Positions 33,255-41,536 of a stretch of DNA of 64,000 bases are shown piece after piece. A program made the position numbers and the translations under genes. The stretch's first letter is position 1, and every line of letters starts with the position of its first letter. The notes below the pieces were generated by a model. The model did not search any database. It was given only the letters and a program-made list of their open reading frames with translations, and was not told where the DNA came from. Location of the stretch: contig NZ_CALSAN010000009.1 in NCBI RefSeq assembly GCF_943372915.1, positions 1 to 64,000 on the forward strand. Direction: 5' to 3'. The DNA comes from Ferrovibrio terrae_A (GTDB lineage: Bacteria > Pseudomonadota > Alphaproteobacteria > Ferrovibrionales > Ferrovibrionaceae).

Positions 33255-34034
33255 GTGAAACGCGCGTCGCCCCGCAGTGAAGAGACCTATCGCACGCAGC
33301 TGCGCGCACTGCAGATTGAATTGGTGCGGCTGCAGCGGCACCTGATCACCAGCGGTGGCAAGCTGCTGATCCTGCTGGAAGGCCGCGACGGCGCCGGCAA
33401 AGACGGCGCCATCAAGGCGATCACAGAGCATATGAGCCCGCGTGAATCCCGTGTCGTCGCTCTCGGGAAACCATCGGATCGCGAGCAGACCCAGTGGTAC
33501 TTTCAACGCTATGTGCCGCATCTGCCGGCCGCGGGTGAATTCGTCCTGTTCAACAGAAGCTGGTATAACCGCGCCGGTGTCGAGCATGTCATGGGCTTCT
33601 GCAGCAAGACGGCCTATGAGGAATTCCTCACCACGGTACCGGTTTTCGAAGACCTGCTGATCCGCGATGGTATCCACCTGTTCAAATACTATCTGGATAT
33701 CGACAAGGCCGAGCAGAAGCAGCGCCTCGCCGACCGGCGTAAGGATCCGCTGAAACAGTGGAAGATCAGCCCGATCGACGAGGCGGCGCTGAAGCACTGG
33801 AAGGATTACAGCGCGGCGCGAGACGTCATGCTGTCGCGCACCAGCACGCCAGCCTCGCCCTGGACCGTGGTGCAGGCCAACGACAAGCGGGTGGCCCGGC
33901 TCAATCTGATCCGCGACCTGCTCAGCCGGGTCGACTATAAAAACAAGGGCAAGGCCAAGCTGCTGGCTCCAGACCGCAAGATCGTGTTTCCCTTCGAGGC
34001 CGCGGCGCTTGGCGATGGCCGGCTGGCGGCCTAG
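33255..34034 (+). CDS. Polyphosphate kinase 2 (PPK2) family protein
   Basis: PPK2 transfers phosphate between polyphosphate and nucleotides, usually making GTP or ATP from the diphosphate. The 259-residue product has Walker A LEGRDGAGKDGAIKAITEHM, the lid region PSDREQTQWYFQRYVPHLP and Walker B VLFNRSWYNRAGVEHVMGF, a single-domain class I layout. I chose GTG at 33255, after GGAGG, because the upstream in-frame codons lie inside pirin and are not conserved. Its stop overlaps the stop of convergent chaB. Confidence 0.9.
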   Translation: MKRASPRSEETYRTQLRALQIELVRLQRHLITSGGKLLILLEGRDGAGKDGAIKAITEHMSPRESRVVALGKPSDREQTQWYFQRYVPHLPAAGEFVLFNRSWYNRAGVEHVMGFCSKTAYEEFLTTVPVFEDLLIRDGIHLFKYYLDIDKAEQKQRLADRRKDPLKQWKISPIDEAALKHWKDYSAARDVMLSRTSTPASPWTVVQANDKRVARLNLIRDLLSRVDYKNKGKAKLLAPDRKIVFPFEAAALGDGRLAA

Positions 34035-34240
34035 CGCCGCTCTACCCAGCGTTCGCCCTGCTTCTCATAGCGGCGCTTCACGGCGGCCCAGGCAATGCGA
34101 TGGGCGATCGCTTCCCGCTCCGCGTCGTCGCTATGATCCCGCCAGGCATGGTTGAAGGCGGCGCGGAAGATATCCTGCGCGTGGGCAGGCAGTCTTTCGC
34201 GCAGATTCGCCGGCAGATCGGCATTGCTGGCATAAGGCAT
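34031..34240 (-). CDS. ChaB family protein
   Basis: A 69-residue protein matching ChaB: LPANLRERLPAHAQDIFRAAFNHAW, then AHRIAWAAVKRRYEK. ChaB was named as a regulator of the ChaA cation antiporter, but no chaA is here and the mechanism is uncertain. It is the last gene of the host-attachment / protease / ChaB unit, with TGAGCATG linking it to the protease gene. Confidence 0.88.
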   Translation of the reverse strand: MPYASNADLPANLRERLPAHAQDIFRAAFNHAWRDHSDDAEREAIAHRIAWAAVKRRYEKQGERWVERR

Positions 34241-34242
34241 GC

Positions 34243-35073
34243 TCAGCGTCCCGGGTGGTCCGCCCGGCGTGGCACCGGCGGAACATACTCCACGCTGGGT
34301 GTCGTGCGCACCGGCTGCGGATAGAGCTGCATCAGTTCTGTTACTTCGTCCGGCAATTCGGTATTGACTGGCAGACCCAGTCTGAGGGCTTCATCCACCG
34401 TGATCGGATAGTCATGCGTCCACTGGCCCTTGCTCAACTGATCAGCCAGGTCTGCCGCTTTCTCGGGTGGCATGTGCCGGACCAGTAACTGCAGGGCTGC
34501 CTCGCGCAGCTGGCGTGTCGCCTTCTCGCCGATATCGGCCAGGATCACGGTCTGATCGTCGATTTCTGCGATTGGTTTGTCGCGTAGCACCCGCAATATC
34601 GACGCGGCCGGGAAACCGCCAACCTGCGGGTCGATCGGTCCCAGCATGGCATCCGGAGCCATAACGATTCTATCGGCGGCGAGCGCGATCAGGGTGCCGC
34701 CAGACATCGCCAGATGCGGCACGAAAGCGGTGACCGGGCCGGCATGACGACGCAGGGCGGCGGCGATCTGCAGCGTGGCGATGGCCAGCCCGCCCGGCGT
34801 GTGCAGGATGATATCGATCGGCGTGTCGGGATGGGTGTCGCGGATCACGCGGATCACATCCTCAGCGTCATCGATGTCGATATAGCGCACCAGAGGGAAA
34901 CCGAGCAGACGCATGGTTTCCTGTCGGTGCACCAGAGTGATCACCTGGCTGCCGCGCAATCTTTGCAGCTGCATGATCTTGCGAGCGCGCAGCAGGATCA
35001 GGAACCGCTGCCGCAGCATCGGCTGCAGTGCCATGCCGATAAAGAAAATCCAGATTAGGTCACCGAGTGCCAT
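34243..35073 (-). CDS. ClpP-fold membrane serine protease (SDH proteinase family)
   Basis: A 276-residue protein with one N-terminal membrane segment (MALGDLIWIFFIGMALQPML) and a crotonase/ClpP-fold protease domain of the PF01972 group. IDIILHTPGGLAIATLQIA forms the oxyanion site, and the nucleophile is in PHLAMSGGTLIALAADRIVM; the lysine or histidine partner follows. It probably cleaves membrane-associated peptides like SppA. It overlaps the host-attachment gene by one base and is followed by chaB. Substrate unknown. Confidence 0.82.
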   Translation of the reverse strand: MALGDLIWIFFIGMALQPMLRQRFLILLRARKIMQLQRLRGSQVITLVHRQETMRLLGFPLVRYIDIDDAEDVIRVIRDTHPDTPIDIILHTPGGLAIATLQIAAALRRHAGPVTAFVPHLAMSGGTLIALAADRIVMAPDAMLGPIDPQVGGFPAASILRVLRDKPIAEIDDQTVILADIGEKATRQLREAALQLLVRHMPPEKAADLADQLSKGQWTHDYPITVDEALRLGLPVNTELPDEVTELMQLYPQPVRTTPSVEYVPPVPRRADHPGR

Positions 35074-35543
35074 CAGCCTGCCGGAGCCAGCGCGGTTTTG
35101 ACGTGGTCCAGGATATCGGCCTGGTTCGCCTTCACCAGATCCTTGTTGATCTCCACGGCGATAATGTCGCGAACAGCGGCAGCGAAATCCTGACGCAAAG
35201 CGCCGAGCAGGCGCGGCGGCGCGATCACCACCAGTTGCACGAAGCGTTTCTCGCCACAGGCATGATTGAGGCGTTCGGCAATGGCTTCGGCGAAGCGGTC
35301 CTTGGCCAACTGGTGTGGATCATGGCGCGGCTCTACAGCGGCGCGACGGTTGTCGCTGCTGGCAAAGGCGCGGCCGGGACGATCGCTTTTCAGGTCGCGC
35401 GAGAAGCCGTGGGTATCCTCGGCTGTCATGGTGAAGTCCGGCACCGCGGCGAGCGGGCCGGCCAGGCTGCGCAGTTCGAAAACCCGGGCCTGGCTGGCAT
35501 CGGCGACCAGTATCCAGGTGGGAGATGGCAGAGGGATCGCCAT
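35073..35543 (-). CDS. Host attachment family protein (PF10116-like)
   Basis: A 156-residue cytoplasmic protein of the family named for a plant-attachment gene in Agrobacterium: TWILVADASQARVFELRS, SDNRRAAVEPRHDPHQLAKDRF, and VQLVVIAPPRLLGALR. Its fold resembles the release-factor eRF1 domain 2 families of bacteria. The biochemical role is unknown and the name should not be read as proof of host interaction. First gene of the leftward three-gene unit. Confidence 0.82.
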   Translation of the reverse strand: MAIPLPSPTWILVADASQARVFELRSLAGPLAAVPDFTMTAEDTHGFSRDLKSDRPGRAFASSDNRRAAVEPRHDPHQLAKDRFAEAIAERLNHACGEKRFVQLVVIAPPRLLGALRQDFAAAVRDIIAVEINKDLVKANQADILDHVKTALAPAG

Positions 35544-35753
35544 GGCTGTTCTCCTTGGTTCGACGCGTCACAATGGCACAAAGACCGCTAGCGGCTCTTG
35601 ATATGCGTCAACACGGCCTTGGCTGATTGCGCAGCGGCAATACCCCTTCTGCGTGGGGCCCTTATATGAGCATGGCGGAGAAAGCCGGCGCGGGTATTGC
35701 CGGATCGCGCGCTGCGTATCAAAGTAACGCCCGGCTTTTGAGGAGGACGCCCG

Positions 35754-37211
35754 ATGACCCATATCAAGCATGCCGATCTGCTGCGCCGTCAGGCCTATAT
35801 CGACGGGACCTGGGTGGGGGCAGACAGTGGCAAAAGCTTCAAGGTCACCAACCCCGCCGATGGCAGCCTGATCGCCGAAGTGCCGGATATGGGCAAGGCA
35901 GAGACGCGACGCGCCATTGAAGCCGCGCAGGCGGCCTGGCCGGCCTGGGCTGCGCTCACCGCCAAGCAGCGCGGCGCGATCTTGCGCAAGTGGTACGACC
36001 TGATCCTGCAGAACCAGGACGACCTCGGCGCGCTGATGACCCTGGAGCAGGGCAAGCCGCTGGCCGAGGCCAAGGGCGAGGTGGTCTATGGCGCCAGTTT
36101 CGTCGAATGGTTCGCCGAGGAAGGCCGTCGCATCTATGGCGATACCATCCCCGGCCATGCGGCCGACAAGCGCATCGTGGTGATCAAGCAGCCGATCGGT
36201 GTGGTGGCGGCAATCACGCCGTGGAATTTCCCGATTGCCATGATCACCCGCAAGGTGGCGCCGGCCCTGGCCGCCGGTTGCCCGGTGGTGGTCAAGCCGG
36301 CCGAAGACACGCCACTCTGCGCGCTGGCGCTGGCCTGGCTGGCCGAGCAGGCCGGTATTCCGAAGGGCGTGTTCAATGTGATCACATCCTCTCATGGCGC
36401 TGAGGTTGGCTTGGAACTCACCACCAACCCGATCGTGCGCAAGGTGTCCTTCACTGGCTCCACCGAAGTCGGCAAGATCCTCGCCCGCCAGAGTTCGGAT
36501 ACACTGAAGAAGCTGTCGCTCGAACTGGGTGGCAATGCGCCCTTCATCGTCTTCGACGATGCAGATATCGATGCTGCCGTTACCGGCGCGATCATCTCGA
36601 AATACCGCAACACCGGGCAGACCTGCGTCTGCACCAATCGCTTCTTCGTGCAGGAAAAGGTCTATGATGCCTTTGCTGCCAAGTTGACGGAGGCCGTGAA
36701 GAAGCTGAAGACCGGCACAGGCTTCACCGATGGGGTCAACCAGGGGCCGCTCATCAACCAGGATGCGCTGGACAAGGTCGAGCGCCTGGTTGCCGATGCC
36801 AAGGCCAAGGGCGCCAAGGTTCTGGTCGGCGGTGATCGCCATGAATTGGGCGGTACTTTCTACCAGCCCAGCGTGATCGGTGATGCCACCACCAAGATGG
36901 ATTCTGCGCAGGAGGAAATCTTCGGTCCGGTGGCGCTGCTGTATCGGTTCAAGGATGAGGCCGAGGCGATCCGGCTCGCCAATGACACACCCTACGGTCT
37001 GGCGGCCTATTTCTACAGCCGCGATATCGGCCGGGTCTGGCGCGTGGCCGAGAAGCTGGAATACGGCATGGTCGGCATCAATGAGGGCCTGATCTCCACG
37101 GCCGAAGCGCCATTTGGTGGCGTGAAGGAATCCGGCCATGGCCGCGAGGGCTCGAAATACGGCATCGACAGCTTCATCGAGCTGAAATACCTCTGCTTCG
37201 GCGGTGTTTGA
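35754..37211 (+). CDS. gabD: Succinate-semialdehyde dehydrogenase (NADP+)
   Basis: A 485-residue aldehyde dehydrogenase oxidising succinate semialdehyde to succinate. The general-base glutamate is in SLELGGNAPFIVFDDAD and the nucleophile cysteine in YRNTGQTCVCTNRFFVQ, the GabD form of that motif. TPWNFPIAMITRKVAPALAA binds cofactor. It could also serve 2-oxoglutarate semialdehyde from the uronate route 8 kb away, since no dedicated dehydrogenase is there; that is speculation. A GAGGA ribosome site precedes the ATG. Confidence 0.9.
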   Translation: MTHIKHADLLRRQAYIDGTWVGADSGKSFKVTNPADGSLIAEVPDMGKAETRRAIEAAQAAWPAWAALTAKQRGAILRKWYDLILQNQDDLGALMTLEQGKPLAEAKGEVVYGASFVEWFAEEGRRIYGDTIPGHAADKRIVVIKQPIGVVAAITPWNFPIAMITRKVAPALAAGCPVVVKPAEDTPLCALALAWLAEQAGIPKGVFNVITSSHGAEVGLELTTNPIVRKVSFTGSTEVGKILARQSSDTLKKLSLELGGNAPFIVFDDADIDAAVTGAIISKYRNTGQTCVCTNRFFVQEKVYDAFAAKLTEAVKKLKTGTGFTDGVNQGPLINQDALDKVERLVADAKAKGAKVLVGGDRHELGGTFYQPSVIGDATTKMDSAQEEIFGPVALLYRFKDEAEAIRLANDTPYGLAAYFYSRDIGRVWRVAEKLEYGMVGINEGLISTAEAPFGGVKESGHGREGSKYGIDSFIELKYLCFGGV

Positions 37212-37286
37212 TCTGAAGACGGCACGGCGCAACATCGCGCCATGCCATGAAGGTATTGGTCGCGGTATGCGGCGATCATTATAGTC

Positions 37287-37324
37287 GGGGCTGCCGACGG
37301 CGCAAAAGATGCCGCGGCAGCCCC
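37287..37324 (+). other. Long GC-rich hairpin before the amine oxidase gene
   Basis: GGGGCTGCCG and CGGCAGCCCC are perfect arms, extended inward by CGGC/GCCG with one bulged A, giving about 14 pairs. It lies between gabD and the oxidase gene, ending 20 bases before its ATG. Without a T tract it may be an attenuator, a transcript-stability element or a degenerate terminator. Confidence 0.5.
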
Positions 37325-37344
37325 CGGACTTAGATGAGGATCGC

Positions 37345-38478
37345 ATGGCGGATCGTTGTGACGTTGTGATTATCGGTGGTGGCATCGCCGGCGCCGGTGC
37401 CGGCTATGAACTGGCACGCGCAGGCAAAAAGGTTGTGCTGCTGGAACGCGAAAGCCAGCCGGGTTACCACACCACCGGCCGTTCGGCGGCGCTGTTCGCC
37501 GAGACTTATGGCAATGCGCCGATCCGCGCGCTCACTGTGGCCAGTCGCGACTTCCTGATGAATCCGCCAGCCGGCTTTGCCTCGGTGCCGATCCTCACCC
37601 CGCGCGGTGCGCTGCATATCGGCAGCACCGCCCAGGCCGCCGAGCTGGACAGCAAATACGACGACATGCGCAAGCTGGTGCCGACGGTGCAGCGGCTGGG
37701 TGCTGCCGAGACCCAGGCGATGATGCCGGTGCTGAAGCCCGAGGCCGTCAGCGGCGGCGCACTGGCCGAACCCGATGCCATGGATATCGAGGTGCATGCC
37801 CTGCATAACGGCCTGCTGCGCGGCATGACCGCGGCCGGTGGCCGCATGGTGACCGATGCGGAAGTCACCGGCCTGCAGAAGGTGGGCAACGACTGGCAGG
37901 TCGAGACCAGCAAGGGTGTGTTCGCCGCGCCGGTGGTGATCAATGCCGCCGGGGCCTGGGGCGATGTGGTGGGCGGCATGGCGGGAGCGAAGCCGATCGG
38001 CCTGAAGCCGAAGCGTCGCACGGCCGTGACCTTCGATCCGCCGAACGGCACGGATATTCACGCCTGGCCGATGGTGATCGACGCCGACGAGGAATGGTAT
38101 TTCAAGCCCGATGCCGGCCGCATCCTGCTGTCGCCCTGCGACGAAACCGATTCCGAACCCTGCGATGCGCAGCCCGACGAGATGGACATCGCCATCGCCG
38201 TCGACCGGCTGGAAACCGTGTCCACCCTGCAGGTGCGCCGGCTGGCGGCCAAATGGGCCGGCCTGCGCAGTTTCGTCGATGACCGCACGGTGGTTTGCGG
38301 GTTTGACGCGGAAAAGGCCGGTTTCTTCTGGCTGGTGGCCCAGGGCGGCTACGGTATCCAGACCTCGGCTGCCATGGCCCGGGTCGCCGCGGCGCTGGCG
38401 CAGGGCCGCAGTTTGCCGCAGGATGTGGTCGATCTCGGCCTCGCCGAACACGACCTCAGCCCCAGCCGCCTCCGGTAA
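37345..38478 (+). CDS. FAD-dependent amino acid/amine oxidase (DAO family)
   Basis: A 377-residue flavoprotein. The dinucleotide-binding motif VVIIGGGIAGAGAGYELARAG opens the protein, followed by LLERESQPGYHTTGRSAAL. INAAGAWGDVVGGMAG is the second FAD contact and GGYGIQTSAAMARVAAAL the C-terminal one. The family oxidises D-amino acids, glycine, sarcosine or related secondary amines. GAGGA precedes the ATG. Its stop is directly followed by the molybdopterin enzyme start (TAAATG), indicating coordinated expression. Confidence 0.85.
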   Translation: MADRCDVVIIGGGIAGAGAGYELARAGKKVVLLERESQPGYHTTGRSAALFAETYGNAPIRALTVASRDFLMNPPAGFASVPILTPRGALHIGSTAQAAELDSKYDDMRKLVPTVQRLGAAETQAMMPVLKPEAVSGGALAEPDAMDIEVHALHNGLLRGMTAAGGRMVTDAEVTGLQKVGNDWQVETSKGVFAAPVVINAAGAWGDVVGGMAGAKPIGLKPKRRTAVTFDPPNGTDIHAWPMVIDADEEWYFKPDAGRILLSPCDETDSEPCDAQPDEMDIAIAVDRLETVSTLQVRRLAAKWAGLRSFVDDRTVVCGFDAEKAGFFWLVAQGGYGIQTSAAMARVAAALAQGRSLPQDVVDLGLAEHDLSPSRLR

Positions 38479-40569
38479 ATGAACGCACCTTTCGCCCCGC
38501 CCGCCAAGACCAAGCCCAGGATCGGCCACAGCGCCTGCCCGCATGACTGCCCGTCGACCTGCGCGCTGGAAATCGAGCTGCTGCCGAATGGCACCATCGG
38601 CAAGGTGCGCGGGGCGGAGGAGAACAGCTACACCGCCGGCGTGATCTGCGCCAAGGTGGCGCGCTATGCCGAGCGCGCCAACCACACCGAGCGCCTGTTG
38701 CAGCCGCTGCGGCGGGTGGGCCCGAAGGGCAGCGGGCAGTTTGTGCCGATCTCTTGGACCGAGGCGCTGGACCGCACCGCGGAAGCGCTGCTGGCCGCCG
38801 AGAAAAAATTCGGCAGCGAAACCGTCTGGCCCTACTACTACGCCGGCACCATGGGGCTGGTGCAGCGCGACGGCATCAACCGGCTGCGACATGTGAAACG
38901 CTATTCCGGCCAGCATTCCACCATCTGCGTCACCCTGGCCCGCGCCGGCTATATTGCCGCCACCGGCAGCCTGCATGGCCCCGATCCGCGCGAGATGGCG
39001 AAGAGCGATCTGGTGGTGATCTGGGGCACCAATGCGGTGCATACTCAGGTCAATGTGATGACCCACGCGATCCGCGCCCGCAAGGAGCGTGGCGCCAAGA
39101 TCGTGGTGATCGACGCCTATCGCAACGCCACCGCCGAACAGGCCGATCTGGCGCTGATCGTGCGGCCGGGCACTGATGGTGCGCTGGCCTGCGCGGTGAT
39201 GCATGTGCTGTTCCGCGACGGCTATGCCGACCGCGACTTCATGGCACGCCATACCGATGTGCCGGCCGAGCTGGAGGCGCATCTGCAGTCGCACACGCCG
39301 GACTGGGCGGAAGCCATCACCGGCATTCCGGCGGCCGATATCACGGCTTTCGCCCATATGCTGGGCCAGACGAAGAAACATTACATTCGCCTCGGCTATG
39401 GCTTTGCCCGCAGCCGCAACGGCGCGGTCAACATGCATGCCGCCACCTGCATCGCCAGCGTCACCGGCGCCTGGCAGTATGAAGGCGGTGGCGCCTTTCA
39501 CAATAACGGCGCGATCTTCCACTGGGACAAGACGCTGATCGAAGGCATGGATGCGGTCGACCCCAGCATCCGCCTGCTTGACCAGTCGCAGATCGGCCCG
39601 GTGCTGACCGGCGACGCGAAAGCGCTCAAAAATGGCCCGCCAGTCACCGCCTTGCTGATCCAGAATACCAACCCGATGGAAGTGGCGCCGGAATCGCGGC
39701 TGGTGCAGAAAGGCTTCGCCCGCGACGACCTGTTCACCTGCGTGCATGAGCAGTTCATGACGCCGACGGCAAAGATGGCTGATATCGTGCTGCCGGCCAC
39801 CATGTTCACCGAGCATGACGACATCTACCAGGCCGGCGGCCAGCAGCATATCCTGCTGGGCCCCAAGCTGGTGGAGGCGCCGGGCGAGGCGCGCGAGAAT
39901 CACTACGTCATTTCCGAACTGGCCAAACGCCTGGGCGCCGAGCATCCGGGCTTTGGGATGAGCGCCATCGAAATGGTCGAAGCGACGCTGAAGGCGTCTG
40001 GCTGGCCGGATGTGGCGACACTCCGCGAGCGCCGCTGGCATGACTGCCAGCCGGATTTCGCCACCGCGCATTACAGCAGCGGCTTCGGCTGGCCCGACAA
40101 GAAATTCCGCTTCAAGCCCGACTGGGCGGCCATGGGTCCGGATGCCGCCGGCATGCCGGCCTTGCCCGATCACTGGCTCAGCATCGAGCCGGCGACCGCC
40201 GAGCATCCCTTCCGCATGATCACCTCACCGGCGCGCAATTTCCTCAACACCAGCTTCACCGAGACGCCGACTTCGGTGAAGCGCGAAGGCCGGCCGACCC
40301 TGTTCATCCATCCCGAGGATGCCGCCGCCCTCAAGATCGCCGAAGGCGATCTGGTGCGGATCGGCAACCGGCGCGGCGATATCCGCATTCACGCCAAGCC
40401 TTACAGCGGTGTGCAGCGTGGCGTGGTGGTGGTGGAGAGTATCTGGCCGCATGCGGCCTTTGTCGACGGCATGGGCATCAACGCCCTGACCGGCGCCGAT
40501 GCCGCGCAGCCCAATGGCGGCGCCGCCTTCCATGACAATGCTGTCTGGATTCGCCCCTCTGAGGCCTAA
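38479..40569 (+). CDS. Molybdopterin-dependent oxidoreductase, DMSO reductase superfamily
   Basis: A 696-residue catalytic subunit. The N-terminal CPHDCPSTC followed by a fourth cysteine in VICAKVARYAER binds an iron-sulfur cluster. MGLVQRDGINRLRHVKRY, SDLVVIWGTNAVHTQ and VIVDAYRN-like strands follow, and the C-terminal MGD-binding beta-barrel starts near LFIHPEDAAALKIAEGDLV. There is no twin-arginine signal, so it is cytoplasmic. It is not accompanied by electron-transfer subunits. Substrate unknown; formate dehydrogenase-like and BisC-like proteins are the nearest families. Confidence 0.85.
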   Translation: MNAPFAPPAKTKPRIGHSACPHDCPSTCALEIELLPNGTIGKVRGAEENSYTAGVICAKVARYAERANHTERLLQPLRRVGPKGSGQFVPISWTEALDRTAEALLAAEKKFGSETVWPYYYAGTMGLVQRDGINRLRHVKRYSGQHSTICVTLARAGYIAATGSLHGPDPREMAKSDLVVIWGTNAVHTQVNVMTHAIRARKERGAKIVVIDAYRNATAEQADLALIVRPGTDGALACAVMHVLFRDGYADRDFMARHTDVPAELEAHLQSHTPDWAEAITGIPAADITAFAHMLGQTKKHYIRLGYGFARSRNGAVNMHAATCIASVTGAWQYEGGGAFHNNGAIFHWDKTLIEGMDAVDPSIRLLDQSQIGPVLTGDAKALKNGPPVTALLIQNTNPMEVAPESRLVQKGFARDDLFTCVHEQFMTPTAKMADIVLPATMFTEHDDIYQAGGQQHILLGPKLVEAPGEARENHYVISELAKRLGAEHPGFGMSAIEMVEATLKASGWPDVATLRERRWHDCQPDFATAHYSSGFGWPDKKFRFKPDWAAMGPDAAGMPALPDHWLSIEPATAEHPFRMITSPARNFLNTSFTETPTSVKREGRPTLFIHPEDAAALKIAEGDLVRIGNRRGDIRIHAKPYSGVQRGVVVVESIWPHAAFVDGMGINALTGADAAQPNGGAAFHDNAVWIRPSEA

Positions 40570-40617
40570 GCCTCTGGAATAGTGCGACATTGCGAGCCAA
40601 ACGGCCGCCGGTGGGGC

Positions 40618-40731
40618 GCCAATGCCGTCCCATTCAGGGCCAAGGCGATCCCAGTGCAGGCCAATGCGATCCCAGTGGAGCCCATTCGATCCAATGCGAT
40701 CCCAGTCGATCCGGTTCTATCCCGGTGCGGG
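40618..40731. repeat. Degenerate 21-bp tandem repeat, about five units
   Basis: Units begin at 40618, 40639 and 40660 with exact 21-base spacing and resemble GCCAATGCGATCCCAGTGGAG; two diverged or partial units follow to 40731. It fills much of the 323-base gap between the molybdoenzyme and GST genes, which otherwise shows no coding sequence or terminator. There are no unique spacers, so it is not CRISPR. Confidence 0.75.
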
Positions 40732-40892
40732 CGCGCCTGATTCACGATCGCCAACAGCGACAGTCCTGAGATAGCACCAGCGCGCCATCCTTCAAGCGGG
40801 CAGGGTGACAATCGGCACAAGTGAGACAAGCGGGACAATATAATGTCTCCGCCGCGCTTGGCCGCGATGCGGGTCGCTGGCAGGCTGGCGTC

Positions 40893-41522
40893 ATGCTGAA
40901 ACTCTACGGCCATCCCAATTCCATCAATGTGCGCAAGGTGCTCTGGCTCTGCGCCGAGCTGGATCTTGCGCATCAGCGGATCGACTGGGGCGGCTATGGC
41001 CAGTTCGGCTCGGTCGATGCCCCGGAATTCCGCGCGCTCAATCCGGTGGGCATGATCCCGGCGATCGACGATGCCGGCACCCTGGTGTGGGAGTCGAATA
41101 CCATCCTGCGCTATCTGACCGCAAAAGCCGGCCGCACCGACCTGCTGCCCGCCGACCCGGCCGGACGCGCGCGCATCGAGCAGTGGATGGACTGGCAGGC
41201 CTCGGACTTCAACAACAGCTGGCGCGCCTGTTTCATGGGGCTGGTGCGCCGCAACCCGGCCTTCAGCGCCGAGGCCATTGCCGCTTCGTTGCAGCAGTTC
41301 AATACGGCTGTCGGCCTCGTCGATGCGCAGCTGGCGCGCCAGGGCGGCTATATCGCCGCCGACAGCTTCACGCTCGCCGATATTCCGATCGGCCTGGCGG
41401 TGCATCGCTGGTATGCGGTGCCGATGGCGGATCGCCCCGGCTACAGCCATGTCGCCGCCTACTACGACCGCCTGAATGAACGGCCGGGCTATCGCGCCCA
41501 TGGCCGCAACGGCGTGCCGTAA
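40893..41522 (+). CDS. Glutathione S-transferase family protein
   Basis: A 209-residue GST. The thioredoxin-like N-domain has LKLYGHPNSINVRKVLWLCAELDL with serine and asparagine contacts, NPVGMIPAIDD with the cis-proline, and WESNTILRYL binding the glutathione glutamate. The C-domain has the conserved YIAADSFTLADIPIGLAVHRW. Detoxification or a catabolic thiol step are both possible. Its stop codon lies inside a hairpin shared with the convergent phosphatase gene. Confidence 0.9.
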   Translation: MLKLYGHPNSINVRKVLWLCAELDLAHQRIDWGGYGQFGSVDAPEFRALNPVGMIPAIDDAGTLVWESNTILRYLTAKAGRTDLLPADPAGRARIEQWMDWQASDFNNSWRACFMGLVRRNPAFSAEAIAASLQQFNTAVGLVDAQLARQGGYIAADSFTLADIPIGLAVHRWYAVPMADRPGYSHVAAYYDRLNERPGYRAHGRNGVP

Positions 41523-41536
41523 GCGAGAGCTTACGG
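41517..41536. terminator. Shared hairpin containing both convergent stop codons
   Basis: CCGTAAGC-GAGA-GCTTACGG is a perfect 8-bp stem with a GAGA tetraloop. The TAA of the GST gene (41520-41522) and that of the phosphatase gene (41533-41531, minus) both lie in the stem. T residues after the right arm are few, so termination may be partial. Confidence 0.55.

Noticed and set aside
35073..35543. Evidence for a plant-associated or pathogenic lifestyle
   Set aside because: The family name comes from one attachment phenotype; members are widespread in free-living bacteria.
35754..37211. Assigning the aldehyde dehydrogenase as 2-oxoglutarate semialdehyde dehydrogenase of the uronate route
   Set aside because: The QTCVCTNRF motif and overall sequence are those of GabD, and it is not in the uronate operon.
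37330..40206. Open frame of 958 codons on the minus strand opposite the amine oxidase and molybdoenzyme genes
   Set aside because: It is antisense to two genes with complete family motifs, is rich in H, R, G, A and Q as expected for GC-rich shadows, and matches no family I recognise.
40618..40731. Possible CRISPR array
   Set aside because: The 21-bp units are directly adjacent with no unique spacers and no cas genes are present.
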